The position numbers were made by a program, and so were the translations under genes. Positions 23,041 to 33,803 of a stretch of DNA of 64,000 bases are shown here, piece after piece; positions within the stretch are counted from its first letter, which is position 1, and each line of letters starts with the position of its first letter. The DNA is from Calycina herbarum. Lineage: Eukaryota > Ascomycota > Leotiomycetes > Helotiales > Pezizellaceae. The DNA lies in assembly GCA_001414485.1 (NCBI GenBank), contig LLEY01000055.1:62001-126000 (forward strand). Direction: 5' to 3'. The notes beneath the pieces are model-generated. The model saw nothing but the letters and a program-made list of their open reading frames with translations, was not told where the DNA came from and ran no database searches.

Positions 23041-24544
23041 GATGTTTATTGCCCGTGGGACTTTAAACGAAAGTCAAAAACGAGTGATGAGCCACGCTCA
23101 GATGAACATTGAGCAAGATCAAAAAAGTTTAGAAATGGGAAGGGAAGAAGAAACAGGAACTTTGGACGACTATAAGTACCTCGTACTAAGAAAGAACTAA
23201 TGAAATTATGACATTATGAAATCACCGATAATTGTTCAGAATTGAGCTTGATGAAATACCACTAACTCTTTCGGTCCTCGTCTAAAACCATACTAAGTGA
23301 ACTGCGAAATGCAGTTATCAATCTTTTGGAGTAGCAATCCTTTAACGTCTGAGCTAAGATGAAGCTTACCACTTGGGTCTGTAAAGGGAAAGAATAATGA
23401 CAACATAGACTTCTGATTCGCTGGAATTAGCGTAAATAGAATGAGTCTAGCCCTGAAGCTTCAAAAACAACGATAACAAATGATGGAAAAGCCCAAAAAT
23501 TACATGAGTAGACCTTTTGTGTGCTCCTCGAAATTGAACAAAAAAATAATTTGCGTTGGAGGTATTCATGAAATTATTTCCGACAGAAGCTAAGTTCGGC
23601 TTGTCCGCTATCACCTAGTAATAGCCTGAACGAGTTCTGACGCCCTAAATTCAACAAGACGAGGAGACCATGAATCAAAAAGTTTGCGGGTCTAGAATCT
23701 TTAGCATGCGCTAACAAGTTGAATGATGAGGCATTGATCAATTCGCTCCTCTGCAACGAACTGGCCCAAATACATCCTTCCACTTGGAGTGAAATATCGA
23801 GTTCTAGGGTATTACTTGCCATCCAGGATTTCCAGGCCGTCACGGCAGTTCCAGATGGCCCAAACATCATGCCATCACCCAGGTACGCTGGTCTCTTTCT
23901 CAATCTTAATTTATTTTCCCAAGCCGTTTTCCGAGCGCATCTCGCAGTTTTAACCTTGAAACATGACTTGTAGCCGGAGATCCTGAAGGGCTGGTGATCT
24001 TCAATATTCGACTTCGACGGTTCGGAGGATTTGTCTGGTGCGTAATCTTTTTGGTCGATTTCTTTCCAACGCAACTATAATAGTAGCATTCCCGCTGTTT
24101 CCTTCCCTCTCGACTGGCTGTTGCAATTAATTCTAGAACCGACATTCTGCAGACGACCCTCTCTTGATGCCTATTCTTCTTAGGGGCTAGTTTCCTCTCC
24201 TCCAAGTCCTGGATTTATAAATTCGTTTCTCCGCCCATAGTTAGATAGCATCCGATCGTGGGCAACGAGCCAACCCGGGATCAATGTTGATTTGGGAAGG
24301 CAGGGATTTCGTTTTTATGCTTTATGACGAGGACTTCACGCAGCAATACTGAAATAGGAGTTGCACAATCAGGACTTGTTGCTGTCATTGGTTGTTGATG
24401 TCGACTGTCCCATTCTTGAGACTCGAGATTTGAAAACAGTTGGTCGGGCTGGATCAATGTTTCTGCGGGCCTTTCCAACACCAAAACACCAACACTGTTT
24501 TGCGATGTATATGGCTACCAGCTACACGGCTACCAACTACATGG
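23041..24544. other. Intergenic, nothing recognised
   Basis: 1.5 kb between the Kex2-type precursor and the transporter remnant. A minus-strand frame of 166 codons (23,574-24,074) has no family signature and no splice context; I treat it as chance. The right part may hold the lost 3' flank of the decayed cluster. Confidence 0.45.
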
Positions 24545-25845
24545 CTATATACCATAGAGTAGCTCACAAATCAAGCTCGCAGTCTTTTTACTTTCAAACA
24601 GCCTTCTCCTCAATCTAGCCTGCCTGGCTGTGATGATATAAAACCCGACGATGCAACACGCTCCCATCCATATTTGGCTCCCCAAGAACCCTCCAGAGGA
24701 CTTATTCGCTACCAATACCACGGGACCACTGATAAGAAACCCGATTCCGGCGAGGGCGTACAACATCCCAAGTCGCGTCCCCAGAACGAACAGCCATACT
24801 AGGGCATATGTAAAGCAAAACAATGGCAGCAAGAGTAACATTCATGCCGCTAAAGAATCCATAAAAGCAAAGCCACACAATATAATCACCCGCACTGCGA
24901 ATGGCAATCCAGCAATATGCAAGAACTCCTGCTATGATCTGCGCCGCGAAAAGCAACATCTCAGGGCCCGGAACGAACTTTTCCCTCGACCAGTCTGACA
25001 GTGCTGACGGAATGACTCTTCCAAAGATCTGGGCATCATTGAGGATCGTTGCACAATAGAATGCCAGGTCTTCGTCTGCTGTCACTCTCCCTCCAAAGGT
25101 GGTCACAAGGATGAATGGGACCAAAATACCACAAAATACCACAAACGAGCTGCAAAGAAAGGTCACATAAGGGATATCTCGGAAGGCACTCAAATCAAAA
25201 AGCTCCTTCACCCCAGTTGATCGTGCTCCGATCGGTTTGATCAAGACGTTCGCCACGAGCATGGTTGCCAATGCGATGAATCCGATGGCTCTATTGCCCC
25301 ATCCGAAACCTGCCTCAACAAGAACCTTTCGAAAAACGATCGGATAAATGACTTCTCCCACACTTCCGCCACTCGTCGCTAGTCCCAATGCTAGCCCGCG
25401 GTGCCTCTTGAAGTAAATGGGTACGAGTGCTACAGATGGGATGTACAACAAGCCCAACGATATTCCAACGAGAAGTCCCTGGCTCAACATTATTTGATAG
25501 TACTCCGTTGAAAGACTGAGCATCATCATACCAAGAACAACACCAAAGGTTGCAAGAATGAGCATAGGACGGAAATACCCACGATCAAAGAGTGGTCCCG
25601 AAATAACACCGACGAGAAGAAGTGTGCCTTGCAAGGTGCCAATCCAAGCAATGCTGGACGCTGAATAGGCGGGCAGCAAGACACTTTGAAAGTGAGCTTG
25701 GTACACACCGAAGCTATTCACAAGTCCCCAGTTATTCATGTTGATGAGGAAGCTTCCCAAAACCGGAAGCCAAGCAGTGGTTCCGCCGTCCGCTTGGAAA
25801 ATCGGTGGCGGGTTATCACTTTTCAGAAAAGCTCCGCGTAGTCGA
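24545..25845 (-). pseudogene. Monocarboxylate-transporter-like MFS permease, truncated and frameshifted
   Basis: Minus-strand coding of a fungal monocarboxylate-permease-type MFS transporter. It reads from NPPPIFQADGGTTAWLPVLGSF (about 25,815) through NNWGLVNSFGVYQAHFQ and about ten hydrophobic segments to LLLYICPSMAV (about 24,805). There the frame changes by one base and continues in a second frame as LGTRLGMLYALAGIGFLISGPVV and SSGGFLGSQIWMGACCIVGF to the stop near 24,545. The ICPSxAV-GTRLGM junction is continuous in intact relatives, so this is a frameshift, not an intron. At the 5' side, before PPP, the same reading frame runs back into the linker of the NRPS-like gene with no ATG or acidic N-terminus of its own. 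The N-terminal cytosolic tail is therefore missing. The substrate cannot be told. Confidence 0.8.
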
Positions 25846-27832
25846 TGGCTTATTGTGGGCTTCTCGTTGGATTGAGAACGCAGAGTTTGAAAGACCCTCT
25901 ACATTTCCATCCATGTCTGCTTGTCAAACTCGTCGTCAAGATCGAATTCAGAGTATCCTTTCTGTGTCTTCTCTGGTTGCAAAGCAATGGCCAGTTTGGA
26001 GATAGTCGGGTTTTCATAGACAGTCATCTGGTCTAGTTTGGCATGGGGAGGGTCGTAGTGCATTAATAGCTCGGAGGAGTGAAATGACTTGGAGTGAATC
26101 TAGTCCGACATCGAAGAGATCTGTCGAGTTGGTAAATTCGGAAGTCTCGAGACTCTTGGTGAAATATGACCGAAGAGAATTTTCGGTCGAGCAAATGGAA
26201 CTCAGGTCGAGTTGGACGTTGTTTCGACTGTCTTTCGTCTCTGAGCTCGGAAAGTTTTCGTAAAACTCGTCGATCTTGTCTTTAAAGTCAAGATTGTTCC
26301 GAGCTCGCTGGATGGTGCCTTTCGGTGCCCGAGATAGAGATCTCGTCTGAGGTATGATGATAACGAGGTCCATTGAAATTCTCGCGTACTTGGGACATGA
26401 TCGGTTGGCCTGTTCAACATACGGCCGGAGAGTTTCGAGAAAATCCTGATATGGAGTCGAATAGTCGTTTAGTTCCACGAACAACGCTGTCTGAAACCTC
26501 GCTTGGCCAATTATTATACATCCCGCCACAGCCGGACATGAAGCGATAGTACCTTCCATAGCAATTGGATTTATCTTCTCCCCATTACTCAGCACAATCA
26601 CATCATCCAACCGAGCGTCGTATTTCCAGAGACCCTCTTTCGTGGGATGCTTCGAGAAGCAGTCTTTGGTGTGGTATTCATCAATATCCGGAAAAGTGAC
26701 GAAGATTGCTTGGACGAGATGATTCGGATAGGCCGATTTGCGGACAAACATCAGTTTGAATAATCCAGGCTCTAGAAGATGGGGGAGTCAGTATTGCCTA
26801 TCAGAAATGTCTCGGGATTCGGCACAGCATAAATGCTGGGGTTCAGGAATGATTCATGAGTGATTCAAGAGAAAGGAACTGGGAGAACGGTGTCCTCACT
26901 ACCTACGTCTGCTTTCTCGAAATTCAAGACCTGCCAAAGATTCGTTGAACTTGAAGTAATTGAATTCGGAAGGATCCTTTCTATTATCCATTGGCACACC
27001 ACCGTACTCTGTTGCGCCCATCGAAGATCCCAACTTCACCTTACTCGAAGCCAAATCAGCAGCCTCTTTTGATAATGGACTACCCGAGAATGTTAGCCCC
27101 TTTAAGCCTCCTAAACCATCGAGATATTTCTTGTTTCTGGTCAGGTCTGCGACAAGCAATGGTGCGAGAATGCTATGCTCAACATTTCCATGAGTATGTA
27201 CGGCATGAATCAGATCAGCTGTGATCGGTACTCCTTGGGGTGGAAGTACCACGGTTCTATCAACCCAGGCAATAATTGGAAGCGAGAAGTTGATACCGGC
27301 AATATGAAATGGTGGAAATGGGATAAAGATCCTCATATTACCGTAACGCTGCATCAGATTTGACTTGGGACTCAGGTGATAAGTGTCAACCGCAGAGATC
27401 ATACCATGCTTGACAGGTACAATTTTTGGTTGACCTGTTGAGCCGGAAGTATGCAACAAAATCCGTGGCCGGTATCTCCATTGCTCGAAGCTTGCAGTTA
27501 TAGGGATATGTGCAACAGGTGTATCGTCCAACAGCTCATCCAGCTCGGGTGACATCACATGATGCATAGATTGATCTTTGATAACTTTCAAGACCGAAGA
27601 AGCTGGTTTAGCATTCGTGATAATTTTCCTCGCCTTGGCTTGCTCAAACAAATATGCAAGAGTCTCAGTTGCATTTCGAGGCGATGGAAAAGACATCTGG
27701 TCTTTCCATCAGTCTGCTGAAAACTCATAAGTTTTAACATTCACTTACAGCATATCCACTTTTAGTCGCAGCAAAAGAGAGTATAAGATAACGCAGGTCG
27801 GGCGGTCCCATGTAGACTATCGCATCGATACC
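25846..27832 (-). pseudogene. NRPS-like adenylation-carrier half (A-PCP) of a split reductase
   Basis: Minus strand. Coding starts abruptly inside the adenylation domain at about 27,830 (GIDAIVYMGPPDLRYLILSF...SGYA). It passes an intron of about 53 bases (gtaagt ... ccag) and continues MSFPSPRNATETL. Core motifs follow: LLHTSGSTGQPK (A3), FIPFPPFHIAGI (A4), GSSMGATEYGG (A5). An intron of about 140 bases with donor gtaggt near 26,905 precedes EPGLFKLMFVRK, LWKYDARLDD (A7), PKGTIQR (A10) and a carrier domain FDVGLDSLQ with the phosphopantetheine Ser. In the carrier domain the frame shifts by one base near 26,050; the other frame continues KLDQMTVYENPTISKLAIAL, a linker GYSEFDLDDEFDKQTWMEM, then TAG and QTLRSQSNEK before running into the transporter. 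Missing are the adenylation N-terminus and the reductase, which lies on the opposite strand next door. The class activates and reduces carboxylic acids. Confidence 0.85.
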
Positions 27833-29019
27833 TTGTGCGTCCCCGAAATTTGTTTGAATCCATTTTGCTGTTCTTCAAATTCCAACCGAACCCAACAATC
27901 CAGTTTAGAGAAACGAGGACTGACGATCCCCCATGTCTCCAAAATCACCGACCACACATGTGATTTTTCCAAACCCCATCTAGGGCTAAAGGAAGCCGAC
28001 TACGAGCATCTTGTCGCCACCACAACCCACATACTTCACTGTGCATGGCCGGTAGATTGGAACAAGAACTTTACTACTTTTGAAGCCCCAATTCGCTCAA
28101 TTACATACCTCATCGATCTTACACGCAAAGGCCTTCACAACCCACTATTATTTTTCGTCTCCTCATCGGCGGTTGTTGGCAACTGAGGAGCCGTACCTGA
28201 TACTAAAAGTCGAGTTCCGGAATCCGAAATTGATGATGTGAGTACCCAGTTTCTATGAGTAAAATGTCTTTTTCGGGTAAATCCTATAGCTAAGACATTC
28301 CTCGAAATTTCTACAATGGCCGTTGAGGCTCTTGCTCACTCTGCTCCTTAAACATTCCTAAAGACGTATACTGACTCCGAGATTCTGCAGTGGAAAGTTG
28401 CAAGGTTTGGTTACGGACAGGCGAAATTAGTAGCGGAGCGCTTACTAGCAGACGCAACCCGACAGAATGGCATAACGGCTGCAGTCTGTCGTGTTGGCCA
28501 AGTAAGTGGTCCTGTAGATCATGAAATCAAAGGTGTACGGCCTCCACAAGAATGGTTCCCAGGCTTAGTAGCATCATCAAAATATCTGAAGGTGTTACCT
28601 GATAGCTTGGGGCCAATAAATGACATCGACTGGGTCCCCGTGGATAGTCTCGCAAAGATCATTGTTCAGCTATTGTTTTGCAAGCATGAACGAGGCTCCA
28701 TATTACATCACCACATTGTAAATCCGCAAACAGTGCGATGGGCGACGCTTTTGCCATCCCTGAAAAAGGCTTTAAGCGAGCTCTGATACAACAAGCGCTG
28801 AAGTCCTGTCATCAAACCCATGTCTCAAATTAATGTCGTTCTTCGAAAATCTAAGAGAGAAAGCGGTCCACCTGCCAGAATCTCGATATTAAACATACGG
28901 CGAAAAGGAGCGAAACCTTAGGAGGTCTGCCACCAGTCAGTCCAGATAATATCCGCATGTGGTTGAGACAATGGGGTTTCAGACACGAAGAGAAAGAAGT
29001 TGAAGAAAAGTGTTTGTGA
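27833..29019 (+). pseudogene. NRPS-like thioester-reductase (R) half, opposite strand, multiply broken
   Basis: Plus strand, beginning only a few bases from the start of the minus-strand adenylation piece. It reads as the body of a fungal thioester reductase: EKRGLTIPHVSKI, CDFSKPHLGLKEADYEHL, THILHCAWPVDWNKNFTTFE, FVSSSAVVGN, then TGA at 28,184-28,186 where relatives have Trp, then GAVPDTKSRVPESEIDD. After a probable intron from gtgagt at 28,240 come GYGQAKLVAERLLADATRQNG (the Tyr-x-x-x-Lys pair is kept), AAVCRVGQVSGPV, EWFPGLVASSKYL, LPDSLGPINDIDWVPVD. A stop follows at 28,784. Frame changes and another stop separate later pieces LKLMSFFENLREKAVHLPESR and SETLGGLPPVSPDNIRMWLRQWGF, ending at TGA about 29,019. 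The N-terminal NAD(P)-binding TGxTGxxG segment is absent. In intact A-T-R proteins this domain releases the thioester product as aldehyde or alcohol. Confidence 0.85.
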
Positions 29020-29143
29020 TTTGCTGCTAGCAATGTTCGCAGTCCTAGGAAGCTATGTGTCAGAATATAATATTGTCCATTTCCATACAAAGAATGGCAG
29101 GAGCGACCTGGAAGGCCCCTCTCATCTCATTTTTCAGATGAAA

Positions 29144-30247
29144 TCAACTCAAAGTTGCGCTTGGTCCTATGCTCAACCATCCCTCTTTCATTAACTCTCC
29201 AATTTCTCTTCCCCCCTCAAATCCTGCGGAATCATCGCAAAGATCTTTAACACCGTCCGCGGTCACAGCTATCGCTCTCCCATTTATTGTCGGATCAGCT
29301 GCCAAAATTGCCACGGCATCTGTCAGATCCCCCATTTTTCCCATCTTTATACCCGCCTTTTTCATTTGAGGAAGTAGCGGTGCAGTCATAGGTGTCTCTA
29401 GGAAAAAGGGTGCTGTGAGATTGAGACGTACACCACCATTCTCGGAAATCTTGGGCAAGGATTGGCGAAGGCATTTGAACACACCACGAATTGCAAACTT
29501 CGAGGCGGTATAGTCTGGTTTTGATGGGAGATAGCGATATCCTGCAGTAGATGAAATAAGGATAATTGATTTCGAGAACTTCCCAGTTGAGGTTGAGGAG
29601 GGTCTATCGAGGCCCAATGCATATTTGACAGCTATGTGGATGCTAAAAAAAGACCCCCTCAAAGCCACGTCTATGCATTGCGTTGAAGGCTCTTGCAGCT
29701 GTGGTGGGGTTTGCGACTCAGTATCGATAGAAGACCTAGCAGCTCGTGTTTTCGCATACTGAAGCAATACTTCTACTCCATTGGGAACTGGATTCATTGA
29801 CCAGTCCTGGCTCTTTACACCAGCGAATGTCAAAAGTATATCGAGCTCATTGGATGGGAAGAACTCGAGGGCTTTTGCGAAGGCCAGAAGCTGTACTTGA
29901 TACAATGACACGTCAAGTTGACAAAAGAGGACCCTATGATACTTGTGTCAGCGTTTGACGGATTTCGAATACAGACTTGTATCGGAGTCAAATCTGTTAG
30001 TTACTCGTTTATATCCTAGTTCCTCTTCCAGTGACTTGCCTCTCTCTTCGTCCCTATCAAAAATCACAACATATGCGGATACTTCGGCGAACATGCGAAC
30101 ACATGCTGCTCCGAGTCCTGAGCAACCGCCAGTGACAATGACACACTTATCTGTGAAGTTAGAAGAATTGGGTGCAGCTAGACCATCAAAGATTATTCTT
30201 CCATCCGTGTCCAGCTGTTGTAACTTTGCGTATTTTGCTGAAGTCAT
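29144..30247 (-). CDS. Short-chain dehydrogenase/reductase
   Basis: Minus strand, exons 30,247-30,005 and 29,941-29,144 with a 63-base intron (gtaact ... acacaag); 346 residues. The Rossmann nucleotide loop is VIVTGGCSGLGAAC (residues 37-50), the acidic end of beta-2 is VIFDRDEE, and TFAGV stands in the place of NNAG. The catalytic triad is probably the ISSTAGYR Ser and the YTASK Tyr and Lys. NLTAPFFLETPM and ADGVKDL follow as expected for classical SDRs; an Asp after beta-2 suggests NAD(H) preference (inference). Length and motifs look intact, in contrast with the broken NRPS-like and transporter genes to its left, with which it forms a likely former metabolite cluster. The acceptor choice at 29,942 rests on frame; its branch site is weak. 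Confidence 0.75.
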
Positions 30248-31658
30248 GATAACAAAAGTTAGACGACTTACTGAGCAGCTACCTACTCCGTAGTATATGA
30301 TAGTTCTTAGCTGAAGTTTAGTGTGGCCATACCGGAACGGATCAATATATATCCGATCCTCCATTCTGCAACGATGGACTCTCATCAATCCTTCAACGAT
30401 AGTTCTTCATCGATGAGGGGATACATGAGGGGTTACGTTAGGTGGCGCATTGAGGGGTCACCATGAGTTGGTGTATGCTCCAAGCTAATCTTATGGTGCG
30501 CGCAATAGGTCTTGGAGTCCTGGTCGTAAGATCCCACCCCCTGCGATGCATTTTCGACGATGAAAAAGTGTGTATATGGGGATGGGAGGGGGGGGCGTTT
30601 ATACTCTGAAGGGATGAGGTGTCCTGCCTTCCCTTCTTACTGCTCACGCTGGCCAGGTGGGTCAGTCGAGGTCAGTAGGGAAGGACCTTGGTGTCAACCT
30701 CGACCTTTCACCCGTTGACAAGTCGCTACTTCTCTTCCTTCGACGAGACCACCTCAACACCACGTCGCTCCGACACCCCTTTTGCTGACGCGCATCGACA
30801 CTCCAGCTCGCTCCCCCTCGTAACAACTCGACCTTAACCTCATACCCAAACCTCACGAGTCCTTGACCTCACTCGACTCGACCGCAACCTTGTCCCTCTG
30901 GGCGTCTCGATCCGCGACCTCTTCGCCCCGGGACACACAGAAATCAGAATGCAGGGGAACATTCATCGAGATTCGATATATATGCGAGTTGGGGAATATG
31001 TATAACGGCATTCACCACGGTATCATTTATTTTTGTCCTTTGGCAAGAATTGCGCTGCATGGATTGTGGCATCGTTGTCAAGTGATTAATGAGCGAGAAT
31101 GCATGTTTCAAAATCAAGCAGATGGCGATGTACGATTTCAATTCCTGTTATTCCAGAGAACATAGAAGGAGCTTCTCGTTTACTTTGTCGAAAGCGATCG
31201 TAGAATGCCATCATTGCGGACTCCAGTGGGGTCTGCGATGAATTCCTCGTTTCCAACCACGTTCTTGAGGCCCGGAGATGCATTTCTATGTATAAATAAA
31301 AGTGTATTTACAGCACTTTTATTTCTTACAATATTCAGGTCTTTAGAGGAACTTCGTTTTCTAAAGCTCAAGACTGTTTAATGTCGGGACAAAAAAGAAA
31401 TCTGGCGTGGGGATATCAAGGTGAAGAAACCCCCATCTTTGAATCACAGGGTTCAGAGATGGTGTCACCACTGGCCTCTTACTCCTCTTCAATCAGATCA
31501 GATGCATGCAAGACGCAATTATCTAGTAACTGTCGCAATTTCAATCTTACCAATCAACACAATCAGAAATTGCATAAAGGCCAACTTTGACAACTTCCTT
31601 CTTATTGTGTCATTTACCAAGTCTATCTGTACAATATCAAATTCAGAAATCCTTCAAA
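30248..31658. other. Intergenic, nothing recognised
   Basis: About 1.4 kb. 30,660-30,930 is a C/T/A-rich, G-poor stretch with many tcgacc and cctca words, low complexity rather than coding. 31,580-31,658 is the likely leader of the flavin monooxygenase gene. Confidence 0.45.
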
Positions 31659-33020
31659 ATGCCAGTCGAGTTCATTAGCGCAACATTTCCCAATCGGTCA
31701 ACTGAATTGTCGCCAATTCCAAATGCCCCTATTGACCCAGACTACCTCATTCGCTATGCTCGCTCCCTCGACGACTATGAGTTCAACTACACACTTGTAC
31801 CCTACGACTCTTCTTACTTTGATCCTTGGACTGTCGCCTCAACTATCGCAGCAGTGACAAAGAACCTCAAAGTCATTATAGCTGTCAGACCCAACACCCT
31901 TTATCCAACCCTGGCCGCCAAAGCCCTCTCTACTCTTGATCAAATCAGCAAAGGTCGTGTTGTTGTGCATTTCATTGCGGGTGGGAGCGATGTTGAACAA
32001 GCTAGGGAAGGAGACTTTCTGACCAAGGAACAACGTTATGAGAGACTCGAGGAGTATATTCGAATTGTCAAAAGAGCTTGGGAATCAAAGGAACCATTTG
32101 ATTGGGAGGGAAAACATTACCAGTTCAAGGGATTCAAAAACTTGGTTCCTCCACACAACGGCAAATCTATACCAGTTTCAGTAGGAGGATCATCAGACGA
32201 GGCATACCGCGTTGGTGGCAGTTTAGGAGATATCTTTGGACTTTGGGGAGAACCATTAAAGGAGACTCAAGATCAGATTGATCGTATCTACGCCGAAGCA
32301 GAGAAAGCTGGCCGAACTGACCGGCCAAGAATTTGGGTCACATTTAGACCAATTGTGGCCGAGACGGATGACCTAGCTTGGGCGAAAGCTCATCGTACTC
32401 TCGACGCTCTCACGGCCAATCGAGAAGCTGGAAAGAGCAGAATTCCTGCAAATGCTCCACCTCCACAAAACGTTGGTTCCCAACGACTACTCGAAATCGC
32501 TAAGCGCGGAGAAGTTCAAGATCGAGCCCTCTGGTACCCCACAGTCACTGCAACAGGTGCACGTGGAGCATCTACTGCGCTGGTCGGCTCTTATCAGACT
32601 ATTGTCGATTCAATTCTTGATTATGTTGACCTTGGCTGTGAATTGATCTCTATTCGGGGATATGACAACCTGAACGATGCCATCGACTATGGTCGATATG
32701 TGCTGCCAAAGGTACGAGAGGGTATCAAAGAACGGGCAGAGAAGGGAACCAAGAGTGTTATTGAAGAAGCAGCAACCACTGTCGTGGATAAACTACCGGA
32801 ATCTGTTTCAAGCAAGGTGACCGAAGCCGTGAAGGAACCAATCGACTCTACCACCAACCCCACCAGCGAAGCTCCCGTTGCAAAGGATACACCAGAAATT
32901 GTGAAGGAGTCGGGCAAGAGTCCTGAGGCTGCCAGTAATGAAGAGGCTGTGTTAGAAACGAAGTCTGTTGAGAAGGAGTTGTTAGTAAAGACAGAGGAGA
33001 AGCCTGCAAGTGAAGAATAA
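31659..33020 (+). CDS. Luciferase-like (LLM class) flavin-dependent monooxygenase with Glu/Lys-rich tail
   Basis: Single exon, 453 residues from the ATG at 31,659; the open frame begins at a TTG 24 codons earlier but that extension looks like leader. Residues 1-370 match the SsuD/alkanesulfonate-monooxygenase-type LLM fold: an N-terminal ISATFPNRSTELSP strand, VIIAVRPNTLYPTLAAKALSTLD, then GRVVVHFIAGGSDVEQAREGD followed by YERLEEYIRIVKRAWE, and VSVGGSSDEAYRVGG. Such enzymes use reduced FMN to oxidise sulfonates or related small molecules; the substrate here cannot be told. The last 85 residues form an acidic/basic tail (SVIEEAATTVVDKLPESVSSKVTEA...) absent from bacterial relatives. After the TAA at 33,018 the same frame continues for 23 coding-like codons (AKEVPEIVKESSTEEAKAPNGA) to a TAG, repeating the EIVKES motif of the tail, so the tail was probably longer. 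Confidence 0.85.
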   Translation: MPVEFISATFPNRSTELSPIPNAPIDPDYLIRYARSLDDYEFNYTLVPYDSSYFDPWTVASTIAAVTKNLKVIIAVRPNTLYPTLAAKALSTLDQISKGRVVVHFIAGGSDVEQAREGDFLTKEQRYERLEEYIRIVKRAWESKEPFDWEGKHYQFKGFKNLVPPHNGKSIPVSVGGSSDEAYRVGGSLGDIFGLWGEPLKETQDQIDRIYAEAEKAGRTDRPRIWVTFRPIVAETDDLAWAKAHRTLDALTANREAGKSRIPANAPPPQNVGSQRLLEIAKRGEVQDRALWYPTVTATGARGASTALVGSYQTIVDSILDYVDLGCELISIRGYDNLNDAIDYGRYVLPKVREGIKERAEKGTKSVIEEAATTVVDKLPESVSSKVTEAVKEPIDSTTNPTSEAPVAKDTPEIVKESGKSPEAASNEEAVLETKSVEKELLVKTEEKPASEE

Positions 33021-33803
33021 GCGAAAGAAGTACCGGAAATTGTGAAGGAGTCGAGTACTGAGGAAGCGAAAGCCCCCAACGGTGCCTAGAAGGATAATTA
33101 ATTTCTTGAATTCAAATCTTCTTTCGGTGATTTATACCATCAGGATGAATTTATTTCCAGTCACTCTCTTGTACCATTTTCCCTCTGTTGCTCAACATCT
33201 TTTGGCATGAGTTTTTGTTCCTGGTATACCTAGTGGTTTCTTTGGAGCCGAATTTCTATCAATTTGTCTACAATCAACCTCCAATTTTCGATTCCCACCC
33301 ACGGAGCGGATTTCTCCTTACTTTTGGATACGGGATAGATCAAGGTACCAAATCTAGCCTGTGTTCTTCGGGCAAGGATATTCAACGATTGTAATTTGCT
33401 AGAGTGGGATAATTGAGTCCAGCCTAGTGGGTATTCAGGCAATCTACACCTATGAAGCAAGTGCCGAGGTGAGGTAGCATTTATCAACAGTCACATGTAT
33501 TATACCCCTGAATAACCAACTTTTACCAGATAACAGTTCTATTATCCTTGAAACACTCCGATTGCTACCTTCCAAATATTCTGAGGAACTTTAAATGAAA
33601 AATAATGAGGCATCGAGACTGGTGGAAAAAGTAATAGGTTGCGATTTCTCGGGTAAAGAGATCTCGAAAGCAATGAGGTCCCACTATCTAGCTTCCCAGT
33701 ATATAGCTCGATGCTCTGTATCTCCGAATTCAATTTCCTCCCTATATGTTTTCATTATTTTTATATTTGTATGCATTTTTGTGGAATATAAATCACCCGC
33801 ATC
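33021..33803. other. Intergenic; 3' flank and promoter
   Basis: About 780 bases. The first 69 hold the coding-like extension of the monooxygenase tail, up to a TAG at 33,087-33,089. A TATA-like aatataaat stands just before the next gene. No other gene is visible. Confidence 0.45.

Noticed and set aside
23574..24074. 166-codon minus ORF
   Set aside because: No family signature and ordinary intergenic context; most likely chance.
25815..25914. Minus-strand frame MDGNVEGLSNSAF... as the N-terminus of the transporter
   Set aside because: It ends in TGA just before the permease and is a different frame; the frame that joins the permease is the one that comes from the NRPS linker.
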